Source: Zerene cesonia (taxonomy: Eukaryota > Arthropoda > Insecta > Lepidoptera > Pieridae). From it: a DNA stretch of 64,000 nucleotides. Each line of letters opens with the position of its first letter. Within the stretch, counting starts at the first letter, position 1. The stretch lies in NCBI RefSeq assembly GCF_012273895.1, contig NW_024045132.1:1674001-1738000 (forward strand). Direction: 5' to 3'. This document shows positions 23,779 through 36,067 of this stretch, in pieces. Made by a program: the position numbers and the translations under genes. The notes below the pieces were generated by a model. That model saw nothing but the letters and a program-made list of their open reading frames with translations, was not told where the DNA came from and did not search any database.

Positions 23779-26710
23779 TCTAAACGAAAAACCCTTTACA
23801 TATGACTGAAGACTAAGAAACCTTATATAACAATGTAGCAAATTGCATTGTAATAGCTAGAACGTTAAGTCGAACACTTACAACTCAGTAGACGCAGCTG
23901 GTGGCCGTTAAACCGTGGCTTTATGTTACCGGTATTTCTATTAGAGACTTAATTATTATGCTAGCTTTGAATTTGTAGCTCTTAAGCGCAGGAAATAATG
24001 TCGATTTTGAAGCAATTGTAAATTTGCTGATGCGTTTGTTATTTGTTTTACATAACAATTTTCATTAAAACTATTTTGCAAATGGATGTTCTGATTATCA
24101 CGTTAACAGCATATTACCTTTCAAATTTGCTCTAAATGTACAATTTAAAATATTTCCAATTTTGAATCACACTGAAATGAACTAATAGGTAACAAGGTTT
24201 TCATTGTATCCAATAATAAGTAATTTATAACGTAATGTTGTGAGTTGTATTTCTCGAATAACTGTTTTTCGTAATAATACCAATTTTATCGGCTACATAA
24301 GGCGAGTCTGGGCCCGTTATCGATTTCAAAAGATTATAGGTATCATATTAATCAAAATGTTGTCCCATACAGTGTTCACATTATTAAAAAAATCTTAATA
24401 CTTACGCTTCATGCAAACGTAAAAGTAAATTATATTAATTTTATACATATTGAAACCCAATAAGACTGTAAGTTAGTTATTTATTACGAATAAACAAACG
24501 CTGTTAAAAAGTTTATATCCTAATTAGATTGAATGTTAATTGATTTATTGATATCGGTGGTGAATTGCATGAATTAATTAATCTAATCTAAGCTCTGGTG
24601 GAAATTAATTAGAGGATGCCGTTTCGTAAAAAATATTGACGTTTTTACATAAATCATTAATTAAATAAGGAACGCTGTATTGTGTTGATAAGTTTTCAAT
24701 TAATCAACTCAATACAGCGAAAAACAGTCGATTCCTTATTTCTCCCTCTCATAAATATGTTCATAAACTACTAAAATTTATTATTTTTAATGAGTTCATG
24801 GTTACTAGGACATTAAAGTAGTTGAATCAACGTTGTAGACATGTTTACATAATAACGGGTGCGTTTTCTCACTTTTACATGACCATTTATTAGCCAGTTT
24901 TGGATCTGTTTCGAATTTTTATAACTATTAAAAGGTTTACTTAAATAGTATCGACTTTAAATAAAATAAATTTGCAGCACCTAGGTTTTAAATTTTAATT
25001 AAAATTTAAGTTATTTGTGTTAAAGTAGTCTAATAAATTATCAACATCATAGAAGATTACTGGATTTCTTCCATTCACCATTATGTCTTCCAGTTTATGT
25101 ATACTTTAATACATTCAATATTTCAATGTTACATTTCTTGTATTGTGAATATGGGAGAAATTCAGACTATTTTTTGTGTGCCTATTTTTGTGCATAATTC
25201 TATAAATATATGTAATTATTAATTAAGTGACGTAATATTTCCGTAGTGAGTGGGACTCCGAGGATTGATCGTAGTATCGGACTCAATTGGCAATTAATTT
25301 GAGATCATAAGCTGTTATACGAATTAGTCGCTTCGTTTATTCGGGATCCGTTGCGACTTATAGAACTTTTGTTTTCTAATAACTGTGTTTTCTAATAAAA
25401 GACTGAGTTAGTGGTGAATTGTACCAGACTGATTCCTTTAATTAGATATATTTTAGCAACGATGTTATTTGTACATATTGTTCTCTCTAATTAGGCATTA
25501 AATTCATCCTAAAATGAATGTTTTAAATTATTCAACGAAATTATATAAGCAACATTTATACAACTTATTTAAATAACCATTTTATGTTGTGAAATAAGAA
25601 AAAAGCTTTCCCTAATATTTAGTTTCACGAATATACCTAAAATTAAAATGTGAAAATGTTATATTTTATTCGAAAAATGTTCCGCTATGTGTACTTAAAC
25701 GTACACATCGTACGGAGGCTTGAAAATTCACAGTCCAGGAAATCCGAGCAGAAGCGCGTAAATTAAGTTGAAAACGGACTCCGTGGTGGAGTGAAGGTGG
25801 GAAATCTCAATTATATACTGGGGGCGGATGTGAAAAATTAATGTGTTCCGTAATGCGTTGTTGAGGCCGGCAGAGAGCGATTGCCTGCCGCCACGTTTTA
25901 CTGCCAATTATATCATAACACATGTTACCCGCCAATTATTGCACGGCTTCAAGACTTCGCTTCGTATTTCAACTCGGAGGAACGGCTGAAATTTGATTTG
26001 GAAGTTCATAATTTCAGGGAAGGTTATGTTTTGTTCGTGCATCTTGGGTACTGTATGTACCAATGTATTGTTTGTTATTCCTAGGTAAGTATACAACATG
26101 AAGAATATATTATTTTCTTTTATCCTTGTGGAAGGGGAGCGTGTACTTCTATAATGTAAGACAATCTTGTTTTAATATTATACTTCTCGCAATGACGGTT
26201 TATGAGTGAGATTTCTATGTATTTATTAAATCCATGTTTTACTTCAGTTAGTGAAAAAATACTTTGGTTTGTTTGTAAAACGATCATATTTGCACAATAC
26301 AACATAAATAATGCAGTGGAATCAAGTTTTATTAAAAACGGTAAATAAAAGTGAAAGTGATTTAAATGGAAAAAAGTGTAGAGTTATATTCGTTTTAAAA
26401 ACTTTTAAAAACGGAAAAATGATTTTTCAAAATAGATACATCTAATATGAAAACTGGGCACTCGCTCGAATGTGCAGTTTTTATTTATAAATGGACGTCG
26501 TACTGTTTTTTATTGATAAAAGCTTTTTATAATGGGAATAGAGCTTTGCTTCAACATAAATTGGTTCGGACTCGTACCGTGGAGGTTTCCACTTAGCACA
26601 CTCTCTCAGATAATCGGGGCTAAATGCTTGCCCCAGGGGCTAAGTTACTGTTTCTGCACAATATTCATATCTATATAGTCAAATTAGGATATGCAGAGGT
26701 ATTATAAGAT
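23779..26710. other. intergenic with a long imperfect hairpin
   Basis: No supported gene. Contains the hairpin at 24664-24740. A phase-consistent pair of possible minus exons (24465-24406 and 23947-23882) was considered and not adopted. About 25680-25900 is less AT-rich without a recognisable feature. Confidence 0.4.
24664..24740. repeat. two-part hairpin, 25 of 26 pairs, pre-miRNA-sized
   Basis: Outer stem 24664-24672 with 24732-24740 (9/9 pairs). Inner stem 24673-24689 with 24703-24719 (16/17, one T:T). Terminal loop 13 nt. A 12-nt bulge (24720-24731) lies on the right side only. Palindromic, so transcript strand is unknown. It could be a microRNA-like precursor or a miniature inverted-repeat remnant. 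No known mature microRNA sequence is seen. Confidence 0.6.
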
Positions 26711-26890
26711 ACTAGATATCCGCCCGCTTCGCTCACTGTGTCACGATAAATAGCGAAGATCGTTTACCATACAGATTATTTCTCTATCCCTATTTTGAGT
26801 TCTATACCAGTTTTTTAGACCTAGCATAAAATGTGTACAAGGGTACATTTTAACACCGTATCTTGAACAATTTTGAAAATATATCAAATA
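26711..26890 (-). mobile_element. Helitron-like fragment
   Basis: The plus strand reads CTAG then atatccgcccgcttcgctcactg, the mirrored 3' end of a Helitron-type repeat. The body is AT-rich and diverged, and the far end is not defined. Confidence 0.4.
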
Positions 26891-28005
26891 ATTATTTAGC
26901 CCTGTCTAGTAATCATTGCCTGTGTAAATATGAGAAGATTGGAGAATTATGTTCGACGTAAAGAATGTGTGTTATAATATAATATCACAAACACACACAG
27001 TCAACAAATGTTATTCCAAAGGATTTAAAACAGGACATATAAACAGCATATTCGAGCTATTTTCATTGTGAAGTAGTTGTAGATGTTTAAATTGTTATGC
27101 CAAAATAATTATCCCGATATAAGAGTGATAGACAAAGTTAAATAAAATATTTGCTAAAGTACATTAGGTAAAAAGGGACAATCGAGAATATAAGTCCAAT
27201 TCCCTATTAATGTAAAACGGTGAAGCATGCTGTGAAATATGAATATGCCACTTCTTAATAATCTTTTGAAATCGTGATTGATTGGCACTCCATCGAATGT
27301 GACCCAATTCCTGTTGAAGCTGTATCAATTTTTACAACTCCTTTAATTTTTGAGATGCCTTAACTTTTGACCGTACTATAATTTATTAGATCAAGGATCT
27401 TACGCATTTCTCTCTATATTCTCTTATGTTTTATCATTTAGGCTTCTGCTTAGTGGCTTTATTATGCGTTCAGCATAGACAAACAAACGCTTTCTTCATT
27501 AAAATAAATCCCATCTCACTGCAATCTAATTAAATATCGTGATCCCAAGACGTTACTTAGCTTATAAACACGCACTTGGTTTGTAAATGTTCCATCAATC
27601 TGCCTGTGTTCTATTCTCTAGCAGACCCGTATAAAATATTTAGGCGTTTTCACATACCGGCCTCTCTTGAGACTCGCATATTTATGCACTATGTGCGAAA
27701 GAAGGAAAGTTGATGCATGTTTTTGGCAGCTAGGGGCGGCCTTGGAGAGAAACGTCATTGTCCTCGTTTACCTTCACGGTCTTTGTGTAAGTGTTTTACG
27801 TGCTGAGCTCGTTTGATATGAACCAAATACAAGTTTCATGATAAAAAAGCGCGAAAGGCCAACAGTTAACTGTATTGGTTCTCAACAGTTATAGGAAGGT
27901 TTGTGGATAGCTTTTATTACCTATTAAAAATATGTTTGATTGGAAAAATATATTTGTACAACACGTTGATTTAAATCGACCTTTGTAGTAATGTCATATG
28001 AAACA
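26891..28005. other. intergenic, nothing recognised
   Basis: AT-rich. A 23-bp motif at 27298-27320 (tgtgacccaattcctgttgaagc) recurs with three changes at 29707-29729, so both may belong to an old repeat. About 27650-27820 is less AT-rich. Confidence 0.35.
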
Positions 28006-28189
28006 TCTAATATATAAAATTCTCGTGTCACAGTTTTCGTTGCCATACTCCTCCGAAACGGCTTGACCGATTCCTCTGAAATTTGGTAAGCATATTGGGT
28101 AGGTCTGAGAATCGGCCAACATCTATTTTTTATCCCGATATTCCTACGGGATACGGACTTACGCGGGTGAAACCGCGGGGCGCAGCTAG
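28006..28189 (+). mobile_element. Helitron-like element, fourth type
   Basis: It begins TCTAATATATAAAATTCTCG after A, contains gtcacagttttcgttgccat and ctccgaaacggcttgaccga, and ends with the same CGCGGGTGAAACCGCG hairpin and CTAG as the 7729 family. Its 5' half matches 36068-36246 and its 3' end matches the other family, so it looks like a chimera of two subfamilies. Confidence 0.75.
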
Positions 28190-29134
28190 TAATTTATAAA
28201 TATGTTACCTATATACCTGTGTGATAATGCATTTTAAATAAAATGTATGAAAAAATATTACACAAAGATGAACATTACGGTAATACATAAAACGTACAGA
28301 TAGCATGAAAGCAAAGCTTAAGATAACTTCAATAACCTTTCTAAGCTATTATACCCCCGTGTATTCTTTCTACAATATAATCGTTTTTTTTTATTTTGGA
28401 CCGAAATATTAATGACCTTCTCTAAATGTAATAACTCAAAATGTAATGCTTTTATTAGCAAAATATTTGATAAATTCGATAGTGTTTCCCTTTCTCTGTG
28501 TGAGCATTTTCCTGGATATGTATTGTGTGACTTTTTGTTTTTCACTTATTTCATTAGGACCATAGTCAGACAATACAATCACAGACTAAATTAAAATTGA
28601 TTAAATGAAGTAAACGCATTTGCGCTTTTATAAAATTTATATCACCTTATTTTAGATATTCCTACATACATAAGCCAATTATTTCAGATGAACTTAAAAC
28701 ACCTGAATATCATAGAAAAATACGAAACAATATCTCCGATTAAACGGGCATTCATAGGGCAGTCAAATAAATCCGCATTGAAAAATGTCTATACGTTTGG
28801 GGGCTTTAGTCACGATTCTATAAATAGACCCCTGCAGGAGTGAAAAACTAATATCAAAAGCTTTCAACGGTACCTGACACTGGTGTATTAATTGCTAGTC
28901 GAGTAGCAACAAACAATACGCCTATCGTTTATGCCAGAGCAGTTAAATATATTCGCGTTTATAAGGTAATCTCATAAGAAGTCTGGTTTGGAAAGCATGG
29001 AGCACACAATGGCCTAAAGTTAGCGTAATGAATACGTGACTTATCTGCTCGGCGCAGGCTGAAGAGGTATCACACTCGAGTTTGTTCCCTTTCAGTCGAA
29101 CTTACCCTGCTGACATGATTAATTTATTAAACTT
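28190..29134. other. intergenic, nothing recognised
   Basis: AT-rich. Overlapping short open frames on both strands at 28318-28594 lack support. Confidence 0.4.
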
Positions 29135-29487
29135 ATTATAACTTAATATCATTTCGGATTATAACAAGCGTTTTTAGATATAAATATGAAGGCGTTATAC
29201 TATATGTAAATAAAATAACTTATTCTACCGTAATGTTCGAAGTATGTAAAGTTAGTTAGTGCTCTTGAAATATTTTGTTATATCTTGCTGAATGTTGGGC
29301 TGGGCTGGATTTAAATGGGTATATACAGGTACGTATAGATCCACAACATATGAAACAGCTTCGTTTCCTTATCGTAGAATTCTTTCTTTGCTACTTTATT
29401 CTGTGAAATTTCACAGAATAAAGTAGCAAAGAAATTTCATTCATTATAACTTAATATCATTGCGGATTATAACAAGCGTTTTTAGAT
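29135..29487. repeat. 45-bp direct repeats flanking a 52-bp perfect palindrome
   Basis: 29135-29179 and 29443-29487 are identical except for one base. Just before the second repeat lies a perfect palindrome at 29383-29434 (26-bp arms, no loop). No mobile element family recognised; the arrangement suggests a local duplication or insertion. Confidence 0.85.
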
Positions 29488-30064
29488 GGTGTATGCGATA
29501 TGAAGAATAAGATATAAGAATGCCTTTGCCCCACAAACACAGGTGAATTCCATTTCATCTTGATTAAGTTCGATTTTATTTTAATTTAAGATCAAACATC
29601 AAAACATCGTACGTAATTCGATGTCATGTATATTCTAATCAACTATAGTTTAATTACGTGACGTAGTACCCTCACTAATCACATGAAACGCATTCGATCG
29701 TGCAAGTGTGACCCAGTTCGCGTTGAAGCATTGTCACTGTCACTTAAAAAATTCACAACGAGATGGTTTTGCGTCTAGGTCAAAAGCTATATGTATTTAA
29801 CATATTACTGTACATCAGGAAAATGTTCGCGAACAATAATAAGTAAGTATTTCTTGCCACACTTGATGTTTAATAATATAACAAAAAAAAGAATTTCCGC
29901 TATTGCAGCTGATGACATGAACCCTAATGAATGATCTCAGATCTCAAGTAGGGTCGATTTAGGATCATATACTTTTATCAAATATCTCATAGGTCGACAG
30001 AAATACGCTGCGTATGTTCAGTAACCTTGTAACTTGCACTAGCTAATTTTCGCTGGAAGTTTAA
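29488..30064. other. intergenic, nothing recognised
   Basis: Contains the second copy of the gtgacccagttcgcgttgaagc motif (29707-29729). Confidence 0.35.
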
Positions 30065-30284
30065 CGTCACAATTCAATCATCTCTTTCGCTATTCTGCTC
30101 ACCTGGTAGCATTAATTTTTACCATCGCATGTATTAGTTTATCAGAAATGTGCAAAAGGTATTTTCAGTGACGTCATAAGTATCACCCAATGACGTGATG
30201 TCATAATTTCAATTATCTGTTCGTTATTCTGCTCTCCTGGTAGAATGTGAGGTTAATTTTGCCATCCACATATGAGTTTATCTT
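30065..30284. repeat. diverged tandem duplication with CRE-like sites
   Basis: 30065-30146 and 30196-30284 share the order acgtcacaattcaatcatct / atgtcataatttcaattatct, then ttattctgctcwcctggtag, then accatc / gccatc and gtttatc, about 80% by eye, offset about 130 bp. A perfect TGACGTCA palindrome lies between them at 30169-30176, and TGACGTGATGTCA-type half sites follow. Confidence 0.6.
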
Positions 30285-30596
30285 AATTCTATATTATAAA
30301 ACCTTTTTTTTGTTTCACTATGATGCTTAGTTATTTAAATAATATTCGAAGTTATAGTAAGAAATAAACTGCATATTCCTATAATCTATTAATAGCTAAT
30401 CACTAAGTAAAAGCTGCAAGCAGCCAACCGCCTCTCGGGAATCGTTTTCTAACGTAAAAAGCTAGCGACCCTCAATTAACGTCTTTATCCAGTCTTAAGA
30501 TTTAGCACCACTTATATTACCTACAGATACATTTATTTAATCTTTGCCTTGAGACTATTTTGCTCTAGCCCAAATGGATTATAAAAACATGGTGTT
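30285..30596. other. intergenic, nothing recognised
   Basis: AT-rich with no supported feature. Confidence 0.4.
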
Positions 30597-30939
30597 ATTT
30601 TTTTTTTTTTTTTTTTTTTTTTTATATGTTATAGCGGACAGCTGAGCTGGTGGTTCGCCTGATGTAAAGCGATCACCACCGCCCATAAACATTCGCAAAG
30701 GTAGTACCTCTGTGAATGCGCTGCCCGCTTTTATGGGGTAAGGGAAAAGGAAAGGATTAATGACTGGACAGAAGGAATGGACTAGGACGGGTGAGGAAAA
30801 GGAAACGGGCCTCCGGCTCCCCCACTCACCGTACGAAACACAGTGGCATGCCACTATTTCACGCCGGTTTTCTGTGGGGGTGTGGTACTTCCCCGGTGCG
30901 AGCTGGCCCAATTCGTGCCGAAGCGTGCTCGACTCCCAC
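30597..30939 (-). mobile_element. SINE-like element, full-length young copy
   Basis: Minus-strand copy with a 27-nt uninterrupted tail (plus-strand T run 30597-30623) and an intact head GTGGGAGTCGAGCACGC at the right end. Nearly identical in order and sequence to 44268-44590. The long pure tail suggests recent insertion. Confidence 0.92.
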
Positions 30940-31289
30940 AATAAATATTTAGGTTTCTATATTGTTTGTTCATATTGTGATTAAGATAGAAAGCCTACCA
31001 ATAAAAATTCGATATTGTACTGAAATATGACGTGATGCAACACTTATTTATTTATATTTCAAAATTATGTCGTTTTTCCATATTAAAAATTAATTTACTT
31101 ACACTAAAAATGAGCTTTTATGTTTACCTCTGGACTAGCTTTTTGCCTTCATTATCAAAGAGAATTTGCCATGGAAATGAGATGTTTCACCGCCGCTAAA
31201 AGTAGCCAATCCGTTGTGATGTGAAACGACAAACGTACACGATTTCGGGAAGGTAAGAATTTAATTTAGAAGGGATCATTTAATTGGAT

Positions 31290-31425
31290 AAAAAGTATCC
31301 TATCACCCAAGTCAGCCAATACCCTGTCTGTAGACCCAAATTCATGAAAATTCGTTGAGTAGTTTCAGCGTGATTGATTGACAAGCATTCAAACAAACAA
31401 ACTTTCACATTTCTAATATTAGTGT
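31290..31425 (-). mobile_element. Helitron-like 5' half
   Basis: On minus it starts CACACTAATATTAGAAATG, then GAAAGTTTGTTTGTTTG and a ...CACGCTGAAACTACTCAACG block, matching the inner 5' end at about 40530 in the composite 40416-40731. No CTAG end found. Confidence 0.55.
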
Positions 31426-31442
31426 GATTGATTTCCATGTAT

Positions 31443-31464
31443 TCATCATCATCATCATCATCAT
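31443..31464. repeat. (ATC)n microsatellite
   Basis: Seven ATC units. The same unit tails the tRNA-type SINE at 61258, so this may be a remnant tail, but no SINE body is visible beside it. Confidence 0.8.
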
Positions 31465-32212
31465 TGTGTGTATTCTAAAACAATATTCTTCCTTCAAATT
31501 TTACATAAACTTCAAGCACTGGTAAATTTGTTGTCCACAGAATCAAATATCTGCCATTCGCTCACAGGAGCTTCATAGTCAAGTTGTTATAACGGCATTT
31601 CTTTGTAAGAAATGTCTCAAGTAGGTTTCCTATACGAGATATATAACGGTACAGGACAAGCAAAAGTTGCTTTTCCATTTCTTAGAGGTGCGTTTGTGTT
31701 ACTCTATGTTCTTTGAAGTTATGCTATTGCAAGCTTTGATGAGTTAGCTAGCTTGTTTGCGCTGGGAAATATGGGTTGTATTTGAAAAAAATTGCTCAAC
31801 TAACAATATTTTTCTTAGTTACAAAATGCTCTTCGAATTCTTATAAATTGATATTTTTATATGACGAATGTTTATTAAACAGATGACTAGCTTAACAATT
31901 TGTAACAACTCAAGAAAGGAATAACAATACAAATCAGTTTAATCAGTCTAATTATTTATTTAGTTAGTTCAATAAAAAATGCGTGTGTTTCATGATTGTT
32001 TAAGTTGGGAGGGCTTGAAAATAGAAGGATATCAATTCGCCTGTATTTATTTGTTATATTCTTTTAGTACTTCCGACTGGGTGAACCGATTTTGATGATT
32101 CTTTTTTATTTCCAAATTCCGAAAATTTGGAGGTGGTTAGTTTTTGTATAAAAAGAAGTTGTGTATTGTTAAGAATGTTTGTATTACACTATTATTGTTT
32201 GTATTTTACTTA

Positions 32213-32530
32213 ATCTTCCTTTATAACATTGGCAACGCCAATATTATTAAAATAGTGAATTAAAATTAAATATTTATTATTTTGTAGTGTAATCCATCTA
32301 CCCTCCTTACATTCGAGCACAACCAATCACCGCACGCTGTTAAAGCACCCGCAACGTCCCTATTGGACGTAGTGACGCATATACGTCATACAGTCTGCAT
32401 CGATCTTCCGTGACGATCGGATCTAAATAACCGCCGGAGTGCCTTCACAAGGCCAGTTTTACAGTCCGCTTAATATCGAAATTAATAAATATTGGCGCGA
32501 CCAAACATAGTTATGTTATAAAGGAAGGAT
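32213..32530. mobile_element. possible TIR element or solo terminal repeat, ~318 bp
   Basis: 15-bp exact inverted repeats CTTCCTTTATAACAT (32215-32229) and its complement (32513-32527). A second inverted match (AATATT next to GGCG / CGCC) lies just inside each arm. The interior is GC-richer (about 32290-32470) than the flanks. A further inverted pair around GGTCGCG / CGCGACC lies at about 32493 and 32593. No open frame and no known family. Confidence 0.5.
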
Positions 32531-32970
32531 ATAAATTTAATGAAACCGCATAAAATTGTAGACATTTCGTGTTCTAAGTAGTACAATATTTTGGTCGCGT
32601 CTTTAGTTCGAGTCTCTAAATTCAGCTAGTCTTAGGCATTCCGTGAATATTTTAGGTTTACACCGCACTTAAGCCGTGTGCCAAGGACGCAGGTGGAAAA
32701 TTCTGAAAGGCAAATAGCCTACTTATTTTATTTTGTTTCTTTTATAAATTATTTTAGAGCTCTTAACCTGATTGCAAATATTGGATTTCGTTTGAAAAGC
32801 GATCAATTATAAATCCTAGGAAAAAACTATTATTATTACATATATCTACGACCCTTTGATTTATTTCTCGTCTGTCACTAATACAAAAGTTCTGATGCAA
32901 GTTTCGTACACCAATGCATTTTGTGTTCTTTTGCACAAGATGATGAATAATGTTTAAAATTGTAAGATTA

Positions 32971-33275
32971 TTTTTTTTATACTAAATCGGGTATTTAAGC
33001 TGATGATTCGTAAAGCTTGGTGACCATTTGCATAGGTATTAAATGCGTTTCCCACTTTTTCGGGGTAAGGGATAAGGGAAGGATTGATGGAGGTAACAAA
33101 GTGGACTGGGAAATTTGAGGAAAAGGATATAAGCCTCCAGCTACCACAGGCACCGAAGGTGCTTTTACATACACATTAGCGTGCTACTACTTCTGTGCCT
33201 GCCCCCCATTCTGTGGGGGTGTGGTACCTTCCAGGTGCGAAATAGCCCCATTCGTGCTGAATGCACAACTCCCAC
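32971..33275 (-). mobile_element. SINE-like element, old diverged copy
   Basis: On minus it has the head GTGGGAGTTGTGCATTCAGC, then gtaccacacccccacagaat, the C/T-rich middle and the decayed tail. It differs from the consensus at many sites and has small insertions. Confidence 0.8.
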
Positions 33276-35396
33276 ATTCCAAATAATAATATAGTTTAAA
33301 ATATCATAGTTTATATTTAATAACTTTCAACAGTTTATCGAATAAAAATAAAGTTTTCCTGTGTTTATAAAATGCAAATACATTAAGTTAGTCGCTTTGC
33401 TCTTTCCGCGACGTGGCATGAGGGAAAAGTTGTTTAAAATCTGTTCTAGGTTCTTTTCTATTGCGATCACGTGCCACGAGATCTAACCGTCTCGGTGTTA
33501 GCCAACAAATTGATATTTTTCAGATACTCTTCCGTACACAGACTCGTTCAAGCTGAAATATACTTACGATATCTTCAATTCGAGCTGTAGATAAAAGCTA
33601 AACAATACTGTTTGCAATTTATTTCGGAACGACCTCAAGGGCTTTCTTCTACTTATTTGCTTTCTTCACACATTACAATGATTAAAAAATCATTTATTAA
33701 AACACTTCCACGAAGAGCAGATTCGTTAATAATAAAATATATTTCGCGAAATGCCATACCTACGTTGAAGTTTCAGCCTTTACGTTAAATTGACGGCATT
33801 TATAAACCAAATTGCTCACGTGGACTGCTTTTTAATTATCCATATTGCTTTTTAATGTCACGTTTAAAAGATATGCCGCCGCTCCCGTGAAATGTTTCCA
33901 CATCATCCACTTGGTAAATTGGGTCGGTTCCTATTATTGAAATTCTCGATTTGAGACGCAGTGAAGTCATCTAGAAATTTGTACAAAGACAAACAAACCG
34001 CGGTTGATACAGGTGAATTAATACGCAATAAACGTCAATTTGAGCAATCCATCTCAAGCTATCGTTATTTAAACGTTTCTATTTGCGACAGTCAATGCTC
34101 ACTTTAACTATATGTTATGATTTTGTATGAAATGGAACATTATAAAGGCAAGTGATATATGATAATGTGGTATGTTATTTTTATAATATGAAAGTAAAAT
34201 GGAAGACAGGGAATATTAATTTAAATATATCGTTTTGTTGTTATAATTATAATAATAATAAGCATTCCTACGCATTCAACGAAAAGCAATGATAAGCTAT
34301 CTCAGCACTGGCATACAGATTAATTAATGCAATAAGCATACAGAACGAATAAGTATATAATTATTATTTACCTATTAATTTTCATTAAAATCATCCTTAA
34401 TCTTGGTAACGAATCTTATTTGATTAAATATTTATGAAAGCAACAGAAATAGCATAAGCGAAAAAAGAAATTCAAATTGGTTTAGAAATCCGAGTTCACG
34501 AGAAACCTCCTTTTTCAATGGTGGTTAAAATAGTTCTGTTTAGCGGTTCGGCGATGTAGTGTTTTTTTTAGTTTGTAGTTACTACCTGTAGCTTTTCTTT
34601 TTCAGATGAGTTCTGGGCGTTTTAATGCACCTTTATAAATTCGTATTAATTTTTAATTTGACTTATTTGTATGCAACTTTCGGGGTAATTGCAAATGGCG
34701 GAGTAGGTTGGAAAATGTGTTTGCCGTTTCTGGCAATAAAAATGTATTGTACATATAGTTCGATTAAAAGATCCCTCAAAATCAAGCCATCTGGAATTAT
34801 TACAACGTTTTTAATAAGATTCGTTTCAATAATACATATAATATCCAATCTATACGTTAGTTTTAAAAGTAAAAGAAATAACTGATTCCCGAAATTCATA
34901 TTTACAACATGAATGATATAGTTGTTTCAAACTTTTTTATTTTATATGACAGCTAAACATACAATACACAGTAAACCCAAACTACATTTTTCAAATAAAA
35001 TTTGCAAATAAATTTATTTTTACGGAACGCGAAGCGACTAACACGTAGCGAACTTTTAATAAAGTTAAAAGAGTAAGTACACACTTTGAAACTCATGATA
35101 TCATTACTTCCGAACCAGCGTTGTAGTTTGTAATAATATTTTAGTGTTTCTGTAAAGTTTGTGGCATTATTTAAGTGACGGTCATATCAAATATTTATCA
35201 TAAGTAAAGTTTATTTTACAAAACGATAGCTGCATAAAACATTTTAGTGATATTATTTTCCCAACTAAACCGACATAATACTTAATTTATAATAAAAATA
35301 TTTACTTTATGAGTTCATAATAAGCAATTGTTTAAGTGCCGAATAATGAATCATACTCTAGGTAAATAATTTATAAATTTTTGGAGATATTAAATA
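33276..35396. other. intergenic, nothing recognised
   Basis: AT-rich. Overlapping frames on both strands at 34625-34899 have no splice or family support. Confidence 0.4.
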
Positions 35397-35598
35397 CTGG
35401 CTGCGCCCCGCGGTTTCACCCGCGTGAATCCGTGTCCCGTAGGAATATCGGGATAAAAAGTTGCCTATATGTTATTCCAGTTGTCCAGCAGTCTACGTAC
35501 CAAATATCATTGCAATCGGTTCAGTAGTTTTTGCGTGAAAGAGCAACAAACATACACACACATCCTTACAAACTTTCGCATTTATAATGTTAGTAGGA
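35397..35598 (-). mobile_element. non-autonomous Helitron-like element
   Basis: Same family as 7729-7927. The 5' end on minus is TCCTACTAACATTATAAATG. The terminal CTAG has changed (plus CTGG at 35397-35400), but the CGCGGGTGAAACCGCG hairpin is intact. Confidence 0.8.
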
Positions 35599-35872
35599 TT
35601 AATGTGAATAAAATATTCAATTATAACAGATAAGTTATAAAAATACAATTTTCACAGAATTTTAGATTGTATGTGTATACCTAGAAAGTCTCTACCTCGT
35701 AAGCGTTTATTTCATAATACTGTTACAGGAAATATTAACACCTAAGAGATGATGCATTTTTTACCTTTTCGGTAGAAACCTGGAGTCAGTCTCGTCCTTA
35801 ATTAAGTTACTCTCTAGGAAGACTATCTTATACCTTGTTAGTGACTAAGCATTACAAACAAGAAACTCTAGA

Positions 35873-35882
35873 NNNNNNNNNN
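35873..35882. other. assembly gap, 10 N
   Basis: Ten N. The sequence on the right (aaataaagaaatcctt) may be the interior of the Helitron-type fragment that ends at 35977. Confidence 1.
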
Positions 35883-35929
35883 AAATAAAGAAATCCTTAT
35901 AAATGTGACTAAAAGTTTGTTTTTCTTTT

Positions 35930-35977
35930 TTTAATTTTAATTTTGACTAAATGGCGAAGCCGTGGGTGGAAAACTAG
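35930..35977 (+). mobile_element. Helitron-like 3' end
   Basis: ATGGCGAAGCCGTGGGTGGAAAA followed by CTAG (974-977) and T. The body to the left is interrupted by the 10-N gap. Confidence 0.45.
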
Positions 35978-36067
35978 TGTTTAATATTCTTTATATTATG
36001 TTTCATACAATTATTTTAAAGTTTATAACAAAAATTATATATTTATTTACTAGTTTTTATAAAAATA

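Larger units (their letters stand above)
30940..32212. other. intergenic with Helitron 5' fragment and ATC repeat
   Basis: A Helitron-type 5' half lies at 31290-31425 and an (ATC)n run at 31443-31464. Nothing else recognised. Confidence 0.4.

Noticed and set aside
23882..24465. Two possible minus exons (24465-24406, 23947-23882) in phase with the exon at 22512
   Set aside because: The nearer exon 22615-22576 gives a simpler, more protein-like join; the 23947 acceptor is weak.
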